Shown piece after piece: positions 9,159 through 18,199 of a stretch of 64,000 nucleotides of DNA. The notes below the pieces were generated by a model. The model worked only from the letters and a program-made list of their open reading frames with translations, was not told where the DNA came from and did not search any database. A program made the position numbers and the translations under genes. Each line of letters begins with the position of its first letter. Within the stretch, counting starts at the first letter, position 1. The DNA lies in assembly GCA_937773775.1 (NCBI GenBank), contig CALJVL010000006.1, forward strand, positions 124,001 to 188,000. Direction: 5' to 3'. The stretch is from an uncultured Flavobacterium sp. (GTDB lineage Bacteria > Bacteroidota > Bacteroidia > Flavobacteriales > Flavobacteriaceae).

Positions 9159-9757
9159 TATTTATTAGGGTTTAGTAAATGTTTTTCGAGTTCTATAATT
9201 CCTACTGGAGTTGCCATGGCTCTTGTATGGTATTCTAATGCTTCAAGTTCTAGTTTTTGCGCTTCTTTTTCAGAGCTTGTGTTTTCGTTGATGTTAAATA
9301 TTAGGGTATAATAAAATTTCACATAGATATCTATATTTAAATTTGGCCTGTATAACCCATTTTCTATTCCTTTTAAAATGTTTTCTCTAAACCACATCGA
9401 ACACTCGTTTATCTCTCGTAACATTACTTTTTCATAAATCTCTGGGTAATGTTTTTTTAATTGATAGATTGAGGAACTGTCTGCGGACGATTTAAACATC
9501 TCACTAAACATTTTTCTTATTTTGAAATTTTCTTCGATAGCAGTGTAATTCATTTTCAAAACACTATCTATTGTTTCGTGCAGCTCTTGATGAATGTGCG
9601 TTGTACTTTCTCGTATTAACAGTTCTTTGTTAGAGAAAAATTTGTAAATTGTTTTTTTTGAAATGCACATTTCGCTCGCAATATCGTCCATTGTGATACT
9701 CTTAAAACCTAGTTTTAAGAACATGTCGCTTGCTTTTGTGATTATCTTTTCTTTCAT
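9158..9757 (-). CDS. TetR/AcrR-family transcriptional regulator
   Basis: A 199-residue protein with an N-terminal helix-turn-helix at about residues 21-45 (ITMDDIASEMCISKKTIYKFF, with the family-typical K-x-x-I/L-Y-x-F-F-x-x-K-x-x-L end). The C-terminal ligand domain is divergent, as usual. Because it is co-transcribed ahead of the efflux genes rather than divergent from them, I infer that it autoregulates the whole operon, possibly from the promoter before yceI. It ends in a TAATG overlap with tolC. Confidence 0.93.
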   Translation of the reverse strand: MKEKIITKASDMFLKLGFKSITMDDIASEMCISKKTIYKFFSNKELLIRESTTHIHQELHETIDSVLKMNYTAIEENFKIRKMFSEMFKSSADSSSIYQLKKHYPEIYEKVMLREINECSMWFRENILKGIENGLYRPNLNIDIYVKFYYTLIFNINENTSSEKEAQKLELEALEYHTRAMATPVGIIELEKHLLNPNK

Positions 9758-9771
9758 TTTTTCTACTTCTT

Positions 9772-10296
9772 TTAGACTGAAAACTCCAAACTGGCAATCA
9801 AGTTTATATCTCGACCGAAGCTCAATCCTCTTGTTTGTTGCCTAGCATTTGAGGACAGTCCAAAATCTTTTCGGTTTATTTGTCCGACTACCTCAAACAC
9901 AGCTTTATTAACTCCATCGTAGGTTTTTATTCCGATAAATTCAGCATCTAGCTCTACTACTTTTGTTATGTTGTCAATCGTTAATTCTCCTTTTAGAAAG
10001 TTAATGTTGTTGTTTATTTTTTGGAATGAAGTCGATTTAAAATTAATATATGGAAAATCAGTTGGTCTTAGATCTGAGTTTTTTTTTCCAGGCTTATAAG
10101 CCGTATTATTTACATCCAAGCAAAATTCAATGGAAGCATCTTCTATTGTATCTTCATGAATATTGACATGTCCTTTAAATTTATTTACGGATCCTGCGAT
10201 GTAAGCAATTAAAGAGTGTCTTGCTTTAATGAGGATGTCAGATTGATTAGAATCAATGGTCCATTTTGTTGTTGATATTGGTAGGCTAGTATTCAT
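9772..10296 (-). CDS. YceI-family protein without signal peptide
   Basis: A 174-residue YceI lipocalin-like beta-barrel. Typical elements are WTIDSNQSDILIKARH at the N-terminus, the DLRPTDFPYINFKS region and GQINRKDFGL near the C-terminus. YceI folds bind long isoprenoid or lipid chains; most are periplasmic. This one has no recognisable signal peptide from the chosen ATG. The frame is open to 10368, but a -7 box at 10327-10334 lies inside that extension, so the ATG at 10296 is preferred. tetR follows 14 bases later, making this the probable first gene of the efflux operon. Confidence 0.88.
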   Translation of the reverse strand: MNTSLPISTTKWTIDSNQSDILIKARHSLIAYIAGSVNKFKGHVNIHEDTIEDASIEFCLDVNNTAYKPGKKNSDLRPTDFPYINFKSTSFQKINNNINFLKGELTIDNITKVVELDAEFIGIKTYDGVNKAVFEVVGQINRKDFGLSSNARQQTRGLSFGRDINLIASLEFSV

Positions 10297-10326
10297 TGCT
10301 TTAATTGCGAATTTTAATTTTGTGTG

Positions 10327-10334
10327 CAAAAGTA
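10327..10334 (-). promoter_or_regulatory. -7 box of the yceI-tetR-efflux operon
   Basis: TACTTTTG on the minus strand (TAnnTTTG), about 30 bases before the ATG at 10296. It excludes the longer yceI start. Confidence 0.55.
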
Positions 10335-10454
10335 GTACGGAAACTTTAAATACTAAAATAGTTTCCATTGTATTTTAACATATTTAACATTTCATTAAGA
10401 AACGGGGTTTGTAATCACGGTTGAATGCATTAAATTAGCAAAAAATTTACTTTC

Positions 10455-11429
10455 ATGCATGCCATCAATCAGTATCAAGATTTCTTCATTATCTATTTAG
10501 AAAATCATCTCAGTAGCAAAGAGCCGAAAAACCTATACGAGCCTATTTCTTATATTCTGGGTTTAGGCGGCAAGCGGATACGGCCAGTTTTGACCTTGAT
10601 GACTACAGAAGTGTTTAATGTTGACTATAAAAAAGCGTTGCCCGCTGCTATGGCTATTGAGGTATTTCACAACTTTTCTTTGGTTCATGATGACATTATG
10701 GATGATGCGCCCTTACGTCGCGGACATCAAACCGTTCATGAGAAATGGGATGTTAACTCTGGGATTTTGTCTGGTGATGCGATGCTTATTTTGGCCTATC
10801 AATATTTTGAACAATATGAACCAACCACTTTTATGCATTTGGCGAAGTTGTTCAGCAAAACAGCACTTGAAGTCTGTGAAGGGCAGCAATGGGATGTTGA
10901 TTTCGAAACTCGGGATGATGTTACTATTCCCGAATATCTCAAAATGATTGAGTATAAAACAGCGGTTCTTGTAGCTGCAGCCATGAAAATGGGTGCCATA
11001 ATTGCTGAAACTTGTGACGAGAACGCTAATTTAATATATGAATTTGGATTAAATTTAGGCTTGGCTTTTCAATTGCAAGATGATTACTTGGATGCCTTTG
11101 GCGACCCAAAAACCTTTGGGAAGCAAGTGGGAGGTGATATTATTGAAAACAAGAAGACGTATTTGTATTTGAAAGCCATGAGTTTTTCTAGTAAAGATGA
11201 GGCATCGCAATTGATGCAAGTGTTTTCTGACCGGCTTGACGACAATAGGGACAAAATTAATAGGGTAAAGAACATTTTTAATAATTCAGGAGCTTCTAAA
11301 GCAACGCAGCAAGCGATAGAAGAGTATACCTATAAAGCTTTTGCAACCTTAGAAAGAATGAATATTGAAGAAGATAAAAAAGCGGTATTAAAGGCTTTTG
11401 GAGAAAACTTAATGAGTCGAAAAGTTTAA
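10455..11429 (+). CDS. Polyprenyl diphosphate synthase
   Basis: A 324-residue trans-prenyltransferase. The first aspartate-rich motif is DDIMD at residues 79-83 followed by RRG, and the second is QLQDDYLDAFGD near residue 204. GGKRIRP at 38-44 binds the diphosphate. It condenses isopentenyl diphosphate onto an allylic diphosphate in the cytoplasm. Small residues before the first motif cannot be turned into a secure chain length by eye, so geranylgeranyl, hexaprenyl and longer menaquinone side-chain products all remain possible. A conserved unknown gene follows after 44 bases. Confidence 0.94.
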   Translation: MHAINQYQDFFIIYLENHLSSKEPKNLYEPISYILGLGGKRIRPVLTLMTTEVFNVDYKKALPAAMAIEVFHNFSLVHDDIMDDAPLRRGHQTVHEKWDVNSGILSGDAMLILAYQYFEQYEPTTFMHLAKLFSKTALEVCEGQQWDVDFETRDDVTIPEYLKMIEYKTAVLVAAAMKMGAIIAETCDENANLIYEFGLNLGLAFQLQDDYLDAFGDPKTFGKQVGGDIIENKKTYLYLKAMSFSSKDEASQLMQVFSDRLDDNRDKINRVKNIFNNSGASKATQQAIEEYTYKAFATLERMNIEEDKKAVLKAFGENLMSRKV

Positions 11430-11473
11430 ATTCATCAAAAATCTCGTGTCATGCTACTAAAAATAAAAAAGCC

Positions 11474-11827
11474 ATGTTTGTAGCCCCAAAAAGCGTCGAC
11501 TTATTGCTTACTGAAGCAGAAAATGAAACCTTATACCTTAAGTTAATTGAGCAAATAAATAAGGATTTTAACTTGGCCAATGAAGGAATTGATTTTCCAA
11601 TGAGTATGTCTCCAAATGAGTTGAAAATTCAATTGCATGAAAAGATCTATAGATTGATTCAATATAAATTTGCTGAATACCTTAACCTTCTTTACATAAT
11701 TGATGTTTCTGAGGAAGAGGTAAAAAAAATGGATGGTTCGGATTTAGTGATTTTGGCGGAACAAGTTTCTTTTTTGATTTTGAAAAGGGAATGGCAAAAA
11801 GTTTGGTTTAAAAACAAATACCGTTAA
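11474..11827 (+). CDS. Conserved hypothetical protein, 117 residues
   Basis: A soluble, mainly helical protein with no signal peptide or membrane segment. The composition is ordinary and includes a run of charged residues in SEEEVKKMDGSDLV. I do not recognise a named domain. It lies on the same strand as the prenyl synthase, 44 bases downstream, which suggests co-transcription. The start ATG at 11474 is the only good candidate. It converges with the outer-membrane barrel gene, 24 bases apart, with no clear terminator between them. Confidence 0.7.
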   Translation: MFVAPKSVDLLLTEAENETLYLKLIEQINKDFNLANEGIDFPMSMSPNELKIQLHEKIYRLIQYKFAEYLNLLYIIDVSEEEVKKMDGSDLVILAEQVSFLILKREWQKVWFKNKYR

Positions 11828-11851
11828 TTCCAATTTTCATGTATTTAAGTT

Positions 11852-12418
11852 TTAGAAATAGACCCTAACAAAAGGCATGAAGGCTTGGCTATAGACATTT
11901 TTTGAGTCGTCTTGCAAAACATTATAACGCGCCCCTATCGTAACGTTGCCGTTTCTGTAACCCAAACCAAAAAACAAACCAGTGTTCCAATAGTCTTGCA
12001 GGTCGCCGTAGGAGCCGTCTAAGTTCACATTAACCCTCAATTCTTCCAATTCTGCCGAAATTTGTATTTCTCTTATAGGATTAAATAAAGCGATAATGCT
12101 GCCGCCATATAAATTAGAAGTGTAGAAACCTCTTTGTTTTACATAAGTGTATTGTGCGCCCAAACCCAAGGCTACATATTCATTGAAATTATAAATGGCG
12201 CTAGGGGCTAAAGATATATCGGTATAACCATTGCCAAAGCCCAATCCGATACCACCGCCAAATTGCACGTTGTTCCAGAAAGTGCTATTCGATTTGGGGG
12301 ACACCCCTTGTTTTTGTGCTAATAACTCATTCGAAATTAGTGAGATAATAAGAGCCAAAATGAATTTTGAAACACACTTATATTGATTTTTTATCATAAA
12401 CAGCACGGTTTTTAACAT
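11852..12418 (-). CDS. Predicted outer-membrane beta-barrel protein
   Basis: About 188 residues. A signal peptide is visible around residues 15-35 (KFILALIISLISNELLAQ), followed by glycine- and aromatic-rich alternating strands (GGGIGLGFGNGYTDISLAP, GLFFGLGYRNGNVTIGARY) and a C-terminal F (VRVYF). These are barrel features. It is divergent from sucA, with about 95 bases between start codons. Frame-compatible starts are GTG 12424, ATG 12418 and ATG 12397; the last gives the most ordinary signal peptide. Homologues next to sucA have, I believe, sometimes been labelled alpha-ketoglutarate decarboxylase, but nothing in the sequence supports an enzyme. Confidence 0.72.
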   Translation of the reverse strand: MLKTVLFMIKNQYKCVSKFILALIISLISNELLAQKQGVSPKSNSTFWNNVQFGGGIGLGFGNGYTDISLAPSAIYNFNEYVALGLGAQYTYVKQRGFYTSNLYGGSIIALFNPIREIQISAELEELRVNVNLDGSYGDLQDYWNTGLFFGLGYRNGNVTIGARYNVLQDDSKNVYSQAFMPFVRVYF

Positions 12419-12468
12419 TTTCACACATAAAAGTGTTTAAAAGTAAATGTAAATTTAGTAGATTATTG

Positions 12469-12476
12469 TACTTTTG
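12469..12476 (+). promoter_or_regulatory. -7 box of sucA
   Basis: TACTTTTG, a TAnnTTTG match, 37 bases before the sucA ATG at 12514. It lies downstream of the first open codon of the frame (12433), which rules out a longer N-terminus. Confidence 0.55.
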
Positions 12477-12513
12477 CCAAACTATTTTAACTAAAAGTAT
12501 ATTCACTAATATT

Positions 12514-15291
12514 ATGGATAGGTTCTCATTTTTAAACGCAGCACACACAGATTTTTTTGCACAATTATACGATCAGTACTTAGAAAACCCAGATAGCGTA
12601 GAGCCAAGTTGGAGAAGTTTCTTTCAAGGTTTCGACTTTGGGATTGAGACTTACAATGGTGAAAACCCTGTTGAACACATAGTCAGTGGGACTCCAGGCA
12701 ATGCTGACTACTCCCAAATTTCTAAAAAACTTCACAAAGAGTTTAACGTATTGAAGCTTGTCGAAGGCTATCGTACTCGTGGACATTTGTTTACAAAAAC
12801 GAATCCAGTAAGAGAAAGAAGGATGTTTGAGCCAGATCTTGACATTGCTAATTTTGGACTTTCATCATCAGATTTAAATACTGTTTTTGACGCAGCTAAA
12901 ATAATCGGGCAAGAGCCTTGTACACTAGCCGAGATCATAAAACACCTAGACTCTATTTACTGTCAGCACATTGGTGTTGAATATATGTATATTAGAAAAC
13001 CGGAGATTATTGACTGGATTCAAAGGAAAGTGGGGGTAAATGACAATCATCCTAATTTTTCTTCAGAGGAGAAAAAATCGATTCTTAATAAATTAAATGA
13101 AGCTGTCGCTTTTGAGACTTTTCTTCATACAAAGTATGTAGGGCAAAAACGATTTTCGCTGGAAGGAGGGGAAACTATAATCCCTGCTCTTGACTCATTA
13201 ATTGAAAAAGCGGCCGAAAGAGGAGTCGAGCAATTTGTTATGGGAATGGCACATCGTGGCCGTTTGAACATTCTGGCAAATATATTTGGCAAATCAACCC
13301 AAGATATCTTCGGGGAATTTGATGGTAAAGATTATGATCAGGAGTATTTTGATGGGGATGTAAAATATCACTTAGGGCTTACTGCTGATAGAACTACAAG
13401 TACTGGAAAACACATCAGTATTAATCTTGCTCCAAATCCTTCGCATTTGGAAACAGTGGGAGCGGTAATTGAAGGGATTACTAGAGCAAAACAAGATAAA
13501 TACTTTCCGAATGATTTTTCAAAAGTCTTGCCAATTGCAGTTCATGGTGATGCGGCAATTGCAGGTCAAGGTATTCTTTATGAAATTGTGCAAATGGCAC
13601 AATTAGAGGGTTATAAAACGGGTGGAACAATTCATATCGTAATTAATAATCAAGTTGGATTTACAACTAATTATCTTGATGGACGTTCGTCAACATATTG
13701 TACAGATGTCGCTAAGGTAACACTTTCCCCTGTATTGCATGTTAATGGTGATGATGCCGAAGCGGTAGTTCATGCCATGTCTTTTGCATTAGACTACAGA
13801 ATGCAATTTGGTCGTGACGTATTTATTGACTTATTAGGATATAGAAAATACGGACATAATGAAGGTGATGAACCTCGTTTTACGCAACCTCTTTTATATA
13901 AAATTATTGCCAAACATAAGAATCCTAGAGACATATATGCTGCGAAATTATTGGCGGAAGGTGTCATAGATATCGGTTTTGTAAAAGAACTTGAGGTGGA
14001 GTACAAATCCGATCTTGAGTTAAACTTGGAGGCGTCCCGTAAAAAAGCGCTGACGATAATCACTCCATTTATGGAAAATGAGTGGGAGGGTTTTGTGCAA
14101 GTTACGGATACACAAATGCTAGAAAAAGTAGATACATCTTATCCAAAAGACGATTTGGCGGTTGTTGTGAATGCAGTTGGTAATTTACCTACAGATAAGA
14201 AGTTTATCAATAAAATTCAAAAATTGATAAACGATAGAAAAACAATGTTTTTCGAAACTGACAAGTTGGATTGGGCTATGGCCGAACATTTGGCTTATGG
14301 TTCATTAATGAAGGAAGGATATGACGTACGTATTTCTGGTCAAGATGTGGAGCGTGGAACTTTTTCACATCGTCATTCCGTTGTAAAAGTCGAAGATTCT
14401 GAAGAAGAGGTGATTTTAATAAATAATTTAGAAGGGGAAAATACAGGAAAATTCAGTATTTACAACTCTCTTTTATCTGAATATGGAGTTTTAGGTTTTG
14501 ATTATGGTTATGCTTTGGCAAGTCCTAATACGCTTACCATATGGGAAGCTCAGTTTGGTGATTTTAGTAATGGAGCCCAAGTTATTATTGACCAATATAT
14601 TTCTTGTGGAGAAGACAAATGGAACAATCAAAACGGAATCGTATTGCTGTTGCCTCACGGATATGAAGGACAAGGTGCTGAGCATTCTTCTGCAAGGATG
14701 GAGCGTTATTTGCAACTTTGTGCTAGACATAACATGTTTGTTGCGGATTGTACAACTCCCGCTAACTTCTTTCACTTGTTAAGAAGACAAATGAAGACTA
14801 AATTCCGTAAGCCTCTTATCGTTTTTACGCCAAAGAGTTTATTGCGTGATTCAAGAGTAGTTTCAACTGTAGAGGAATTTACTACAGGAAGTTTTCAAGA
14901 AACTTTCGATGACGAAACAGTGAATAAGGAAGAAGTTAAAACGCTGGTATTTTGTACAGGGAAGTTTTATTATGACATAACTGCCGAAAGAGAAAAGATT
15001 GGTCGCAATGATGTTGCGGTTGTGAGGATAGAGCAATTATTTCCGTTGCCGGTAGAGCAGTTAAAAGCAATTATAGCTAAATATCCAAATGCTGATGATT
15101 ATGTGTGGGCACAAGAGGAACCTAAGAACATGGGGGCTTATGGCTTTATGTCGATGAACTTCAATTTAGTGAAGCTCAGACTTGCCTCATTAAGAGCTTA
15201 TTCCGCGTCAGCTTCAGGAAGTTATACAAGAGCTAAAAGACGTCACGCAGATGCCATCAGAATGGTTTTTGACAAGGACTTATTTTTATAA
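12514..15291 (+). CDS. sucA: 2-oxoglutarate dehydrogenase E1 component
   Basis: A 925-residue thiamine-diphosphate enzyme. The N-terminal segment MDRFSFLN...YLENPDSVEPSW is the E2-binding region typical of SucA. The thiamine and magnesium site (HGDAAIAGQG, INNQVGF) and the transketolase-like pyrimidine-binding domain (LPHGYEGQGAEHSS) follow in order. It decarboxylates 2-oxoglutarate and transfers the succinyl group to E2 in the TCA cycle. The frame is open from 12433, but the promoter at 12469 and family alignment place the start at 12514. sucB follows after 183 bases that contain a dispersed repeat. Confidence 0.98.
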   Translation: MDRFSFLNAAHTDFFAQLYDQYLENPDSVEPSWRSFFQGFDFGIETYNGENPVEHIVSGTPGNADYSQISKKLHKEFNVLKLVEGYRTRGHLFTKTNPVRERRMFEPDLDIANFGLSSSDLNTVFDAAKIIGQEPCTLAEIIKHLDSIYCQHIGVEYMYIRKPEIIDWIQRKVGVNDNHPNFSSEEKKSILNKLNEAVAFETFLHTKYVGQKRFSLEGGETIIPALDSLIEKAAERGVEQFVMGMAHRGRLNILANIFGKSTQDIFGEFDGKDYDQEYFDGDVKYHLGLTADRTTSTGKHISINLAPNPSHLETVGAVIEGITRAKQDKYFPNDFSKVLPIAVHGDAAIAGQGILYEIVQMAQLEGYKTGGTIHIVINNQVGFTTNYLDGRSSTYCTDVAKVTLSPVLHVNGDDAEAVVHAMSFALDYRMQFGRDVFIDLLGYRKYGHNEGDEPRFTQPLLYKIIAKHKNPRDIYAAKLLAEGVIDIGFVKELEVEYKSDLELNLEASRKKALTIITPFMENEWEGFVQVTDTQMLEKVDTSYPKDDLAVVVNAVGNLPTDKKFINKIQKLINDRKTMFFETDKLDWAMAEHLAYGSLMKEGYDVRISGQDVERGTFSHRHSVVKVEDSEEEVILINNLEGENTGKFSIYNSLLSEYGVLGFDYGYALASPNTLTIWEAQFGDFSNGAQVIIDQYISCGEDKWNNQNGIVLLLPHGYEGQGAEHSSARMERYLQLCARHNMFVADCTTPANFFHLLRRQMKTKFRKPLIVFTPKSLLRDSRVVSTVEEFTTGSFQETFDDETVNKEEVKTLVFCTGKFYYDITAEREKIGRNDVAVVRIEQLFPLPVEQLKAIIAKYPNADDYVWAQEEPKNMGAYGFMSMNFNLVKLRLASLRAYSASASGSYTRAKRRHADAIRMVFDKDLFL

Positions 15292-15296
15292 AATAC

Positions 15297-15402
15297 GCAG
15301 CTATTTTTCGCTGCTGGCTTTATCTTTCTTGCCCAGAGCTTTATTTTGGATTTTGAATACGTCAGGCAAGAGAAAACGCCGCTGCTATCGGGGCTATAAA
15401 AT
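15297..15402 (+). repeat. Dispersed structured intergenic repeat, copy 1
   Basis: Starts AGCTATTTTTCGCTG near 15299 and ends CCGCTGCTATCGGGGCTA near 15396. The end block matches CCGCTGCCATCAGGGCTA of copy 2 (40784-40895) at 16 of 18 bases, and the start blocks also match. The middle differs but in both copies forms a hairpin; here TTTCTTGCC (15325-15333) pairs with GGCAAGAGA (15365-15373). It lies between sucA and sucB. Confidence 0.65.
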
Positions 15403-15474
15403 GAAATACACAATAAAGAAATTGTTTTTAGGACAATTCGAAAATAAAAATTCATAATTTAAAAATTATAAAAG

Positions 15475-16713
15475 ATGATTTTAGAAATGAAAGTCCCATC
15501 ACCAGGGGAGTCTATTAAGGAAGTTGAAATTGCAACTTGGTTAGTAAAAGACGGAGATTATGTAGAGAAAGACCAAGCAATTGCCGAGGTTGATTCTGAC
15601 AAAGCAACACTGGAATTACCAGCTGAAGCGAGCGGGACTATCACGTTAAAAGCAGAAGAGGGTGACGCAGTGGCAGTAGGCGCGGTGGTTTGTTTAATCG
15701 ATACATCGGCAGCTAAACCAGCCGATTCATCTCCATCAGAAGAGACTCCAGCAGCGGAAGAGGCTCCCTCAAAGGCTCCAGTTGCCGAAGCTCCAAAAGC
15801 AGCGCCAGCGCCAGCGGCTCCCGTAGCAACATATGCTTCAGGAACCCCATCTCCTGCGGCAAAGAAAATATTAGACGAAAAAAATATTGCTCCAGCTTCA
15901 GTAAAAGGAACTGGTAAAGAAGGAAGAGTCACTAAAGACGATGCCGTAAATGCAACGCCATCTATGGGTACTCCTACGGGAGGAAGCCGTAGTTCTGAAC
16001 GTTCAAAACTGTCTATGTTGCGTCGTAAAGTAGCAGAAAGACTGGTTAGCGCCAAAAATGAAACTGCAATGTTGACGACTTTTAACGAAGTTAATATGAC
16101 GCCAATTAACTTAATTCGTAATCAATATAAAGAGGAGTTCAAGGCGAAACACGCTGGAATAGGTCTTGGTTACATGTCGTTTTTTACAAAAGCGGTTACC
16201 AGAGCTTTGAAAATGTATCCAGACGTAAACTCTATGATGGACGGGGATTATAAAATAGCATACGATTTTTGCGATATCTCAATTGCGGTTTCTGGACCAA
16301 AAGGATTAATGGTTCCTGTCGTTCGCAATGCTGAAAATCTGACTTTTCGTGGTGTTGAAGCGGATATCAAAAGATTAGCAATAAAAGCACGTGACGGTCA
16401 AATTACCGTTGACGATATGACTGGCGGTACGTTTACCATTACTAATGGTGGTATTTTTGGTAGTATGTTAAGTACGCCAATCATCAACCCTCCTCAGTCA
16501 GGAATTCTTGGAATGCATAACATTATTGAACGTCCTATTGCCGTGAACGGAAAAGTGGAAGTCCACCCGATGATGTTTGTGGCGCTTTCTTATGACCACA
16601 GAATTATTGATGGTCGTGAGTCAGTTGGTTTCTTGGTTGCCATTAAAGATGCTCTAGAGAATCCAATGGAGTTATTGTTAGACAACAATCCTAAAAAGGC
16701 ATTTGAGCTTTAA
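15475..16713 (+). CDS. sucB: 2-oxoglutarate dehydrogenase E2, dihydrolipoyl succinyltransferase
   Basis: A 412-residue acyltransferase. The lipoyl domain spans residues 1-77, with the lipoylated lysine K43 in DSDKATLE. An Ala/Pro-rich linker (about 80-118), a peripheral-subunit-binding domain ([13 protein letters not shown]...) and the catalytic domain follow. The catalytic H375 and D379 are visible in DHRIIDG. It accepts the succinyl group from SucA and passes it to CoA. The E3 gene is not in the window. A strong terminator follows. Confidence 0.97.
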   Translation: MILEMKVPSPGESIKEVEIATWLVKDGDYVEKDQAIAEVDSDKATLELPAEASGTITLKAEEGDAVAVGAVVCLIDTSAAKPADSSPSEETPAAEEAPSKAPVAEAPKAAPAPAAPVATYASGTPSPAAKKILDEKNIAPASVKGTGKEGRVTKDDAVNATPSMGTPTGGSRSSERSKLSMLRRKVAERLVSAKNETAMLTTFNEVNMTPINLIRNQYKEEFKAKHAGIGLGYMSFFTKAVTRALKMYPDVNSMMDGDYKIAYDFCDISIAVSGPKGLMVPVVRNAENLTFRGVEADIKRLAIKARDGQITVDDMTGGTFTITNGGIFGSMLSTPIINPPQSGILGMHNIIERPIAVNGKVEVHPMMFVALSYDHRIIDGRESVGFLVAIKDALENPMELLLDNNPKKAFEL

Positions 16714-16736
16714 GAACTCCATTTTAAACTTTTCGG

Positions 16737-16771
16737 CAATCCCGTTTGAGTAGTCAAACGGGATTGTTTTA
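16737..16771 (+). terminator. Intrinsic terminator after sucB
   Basis: CAATCCCGTTTGA (16737-16749) pairs perfectly with TCAAACGGGATTG (16754-16766) around GTAG, followed by TTTTATTT. Confidence 0.88.
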
Positions 16772-16836
16772 TTTACTGCGATATTCAACAAAATAAAAAA
16801 GAGCATAGTTCTAGCTACAAGTTATTCAGTATTATT

Positions 16837-17277
16837 TTATTTAAGCAGGTACAAGCAATGATTGTAATAATCTACAATCGCTCTTCCCTTCATTAATACA
16901 TCGGCACCAATTATGCCATGTACCGCTTTTGATTTATGTTGAATCAATGCTTCGTTGACATGAGATAAATCAAAAATCACTAAATTGAATTCCATATCTT
17001 TCCATAATCCTAGTTGAAGAGTGTTGTTAGAGGCTGTTTGTGTTTGCATTCCTGTTGCACCAGCACCAGAGGCTTTTGTTTTCGAATCTTCTGCTTCGAG
17101 TTGAAATAAGCCTACACTTTCAAATCCTACACAACTATTTGATGCTCCTGTGTCTAGGATGAACTTACCAACCACACCATTGACTTTTGCTTTTATCAAA
17201 AGGTGATGTGTCTTGGTGATTTTAAATTTTATTTTTTTGTATTTTTCCTTTTGGAGGATATCGTGTAGGTTTTTCAT
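16837..17277 (-). CDS. Retropepsin-like aspartic protease (clan AA)
   Basis: A 146-residue single-domain protein with the active-site motif LDTGAS at residues 41-46 and a later hydrophobic-hydrophobic-Gly block (HGIIGADVL). This is the layout of retroviral-type proteases, which act as homodimers because each chain supplies one aspartate. No signal peptide is seen, so it is probably cytoplasmic. The substrate is unknown. It stands alone between convergent and divergent neighbours. A structural, non-proteolytic role is also possible. Confidence 0.85.
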   Translation of the reverse strand: MKNLHDILQKEKYKKIKFKITKTHHLLIKAKVNGVVGKFILDTGASNSCVGFESVGLFQLEAEDSKTKASGAGATGMQTQTASNNTLQLGLWKDMEFNLVIFDLSHVNEALIQHKSKAVHGIIGADVLMKGRAIVDYYNHCLYLLK

Positions 17278-17344
17278 AATTCAAAGCTGAAAATCAAAAG
17301 TAATCTAAATTAGCAAGAATCTAAAAAACAACAATTCAAAATGC

Positions 17345-17352
17345 TAACTTTG
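17345..17352 (+). promoter_or_regulatory. -7 box of the tatD gene group
   Basis: TAACTTTG, a TAnnTTTG match, 18 bases before the ATG at 17371. Confidence 0.55.
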
Positions 17353-17370
17353 CTTCTTTAAACGAAAATA

Positions 17371-18138
17371 ATGACAATTACAGATACGCATACCCATTTA
17401 TATTCAGAGGAATTTGATCAGGACCGTGATGAAATGATGCAAAGAGCAATTCAAGCGGGTGTCACTCGGTTTTTTATTCCTGCGATAGATTCTTCTTGTA
17501 CTCATGCTATGTATGATTTAGAAAAAAATTATCCGGACAATGTTTTCCTGATGATGGGATTGCACCCTACTTATGTAAAGAAAAATTATCTTGAGGAGCT
17601 TCAACATGTGGAAGAGGAACTCGCTAAAAGAAAATTTTATGCCATTGGTGAGATTGGAATCGACTTGTATTGGGACAAAACGCATTTGAAAGAACAGCAA
17701 GACGCTTTTAGAAAGCAGATTCAATTAGCGAAAAATCATAAACTCCCGATCGTGATTCATTGTCGCAAAGCTTTTGATGAAATATTTGAGATTTTGGAGG
17801 AAGAAAAGTCAAATGATTTGTTTGGGATATTTCATTGCTTTTCTGGAACTTATGAGCAGGCCTTGTTGGCGATATCTTATAATATGAAATTGGGAATCGG
17901 CGGAGTAGTTAGTTTTAAAAACGGAAAGATTGATCAATTTTTGAGCCAAATCGATATAAAGCATATCCTTTTAGAGACGGATTCACCTTATCTTGCTCCG
18001 GTTCCATTTCGAGGTAAAAGAAATGAAAGTAGTTATTTGGTTAATATATTGGACAAGTTAGTCCATATTTACGGCCTTTCGGCAGAAGATATCGCAACTG
18101 CGACAACTGAAAATTCTAAGGAAATTTTCGGTATTTAA
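17371..18138 (+). CDS. tatD: TatD-family metal-dependent hydrolase
   Basis: A 255-residue TIM-barrel hydrolase. Metal ligands are visible in DTHTHLY (H7, H9), GEIGIDLYWD, IVIHCRKA, IFHCFSG and ETDSPYL. TatD proteins are 3'-5' DNA/RNA exonucleases linked to DNA repair and RNA turnover, and some remove D-amino acids. It begins a same-strand group tatD, acyltransferase, asparaginase, spaced by 61 bases and then overlapping. Confidence 0.95.
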   Translation: MTITDTHTHLYSEEFDQDRDEMMQRAIQAGVTRFFIPAIDSSCTHAMYDLEKNYPDNVFLMMGLHPTYVKKNYLEELQHVEEELAKRKFYAIGEIGIDLYWDKTHLKEQQDAFRKQIQLAKNHKLPIVIHCRKAFDEIFEILEEEKSNDLFGIFHCFSGTYEQALLAISYNMKLGIGGVVSFKNGKIDQFLSQIDIKHILLETDSPYLAPVPFRGKRNESSYLVNILDKLVHIYGLSAEDIATATTENSKEIFGI

Positions 18139-18199
18139 AACAGAATTCATTATAATTTAATATTTTTTTTGTTCATTTGCGCACCATAAATTACTAAAA

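Noticed and set aside
11852..12418. Annotation as alpha-ketoglutarate decarboxylase
   Set aside because: The protein is a signal-peptide-bearing beta-barrel with no thiamine site. The name would come only from proximity to sucA.
15243..15457. Short frames on both strands across the sucA-sucB spacer
   Set aside because: They cover the dispersed structured repeat and the end of sucA; no conserved protein pattern is visible.
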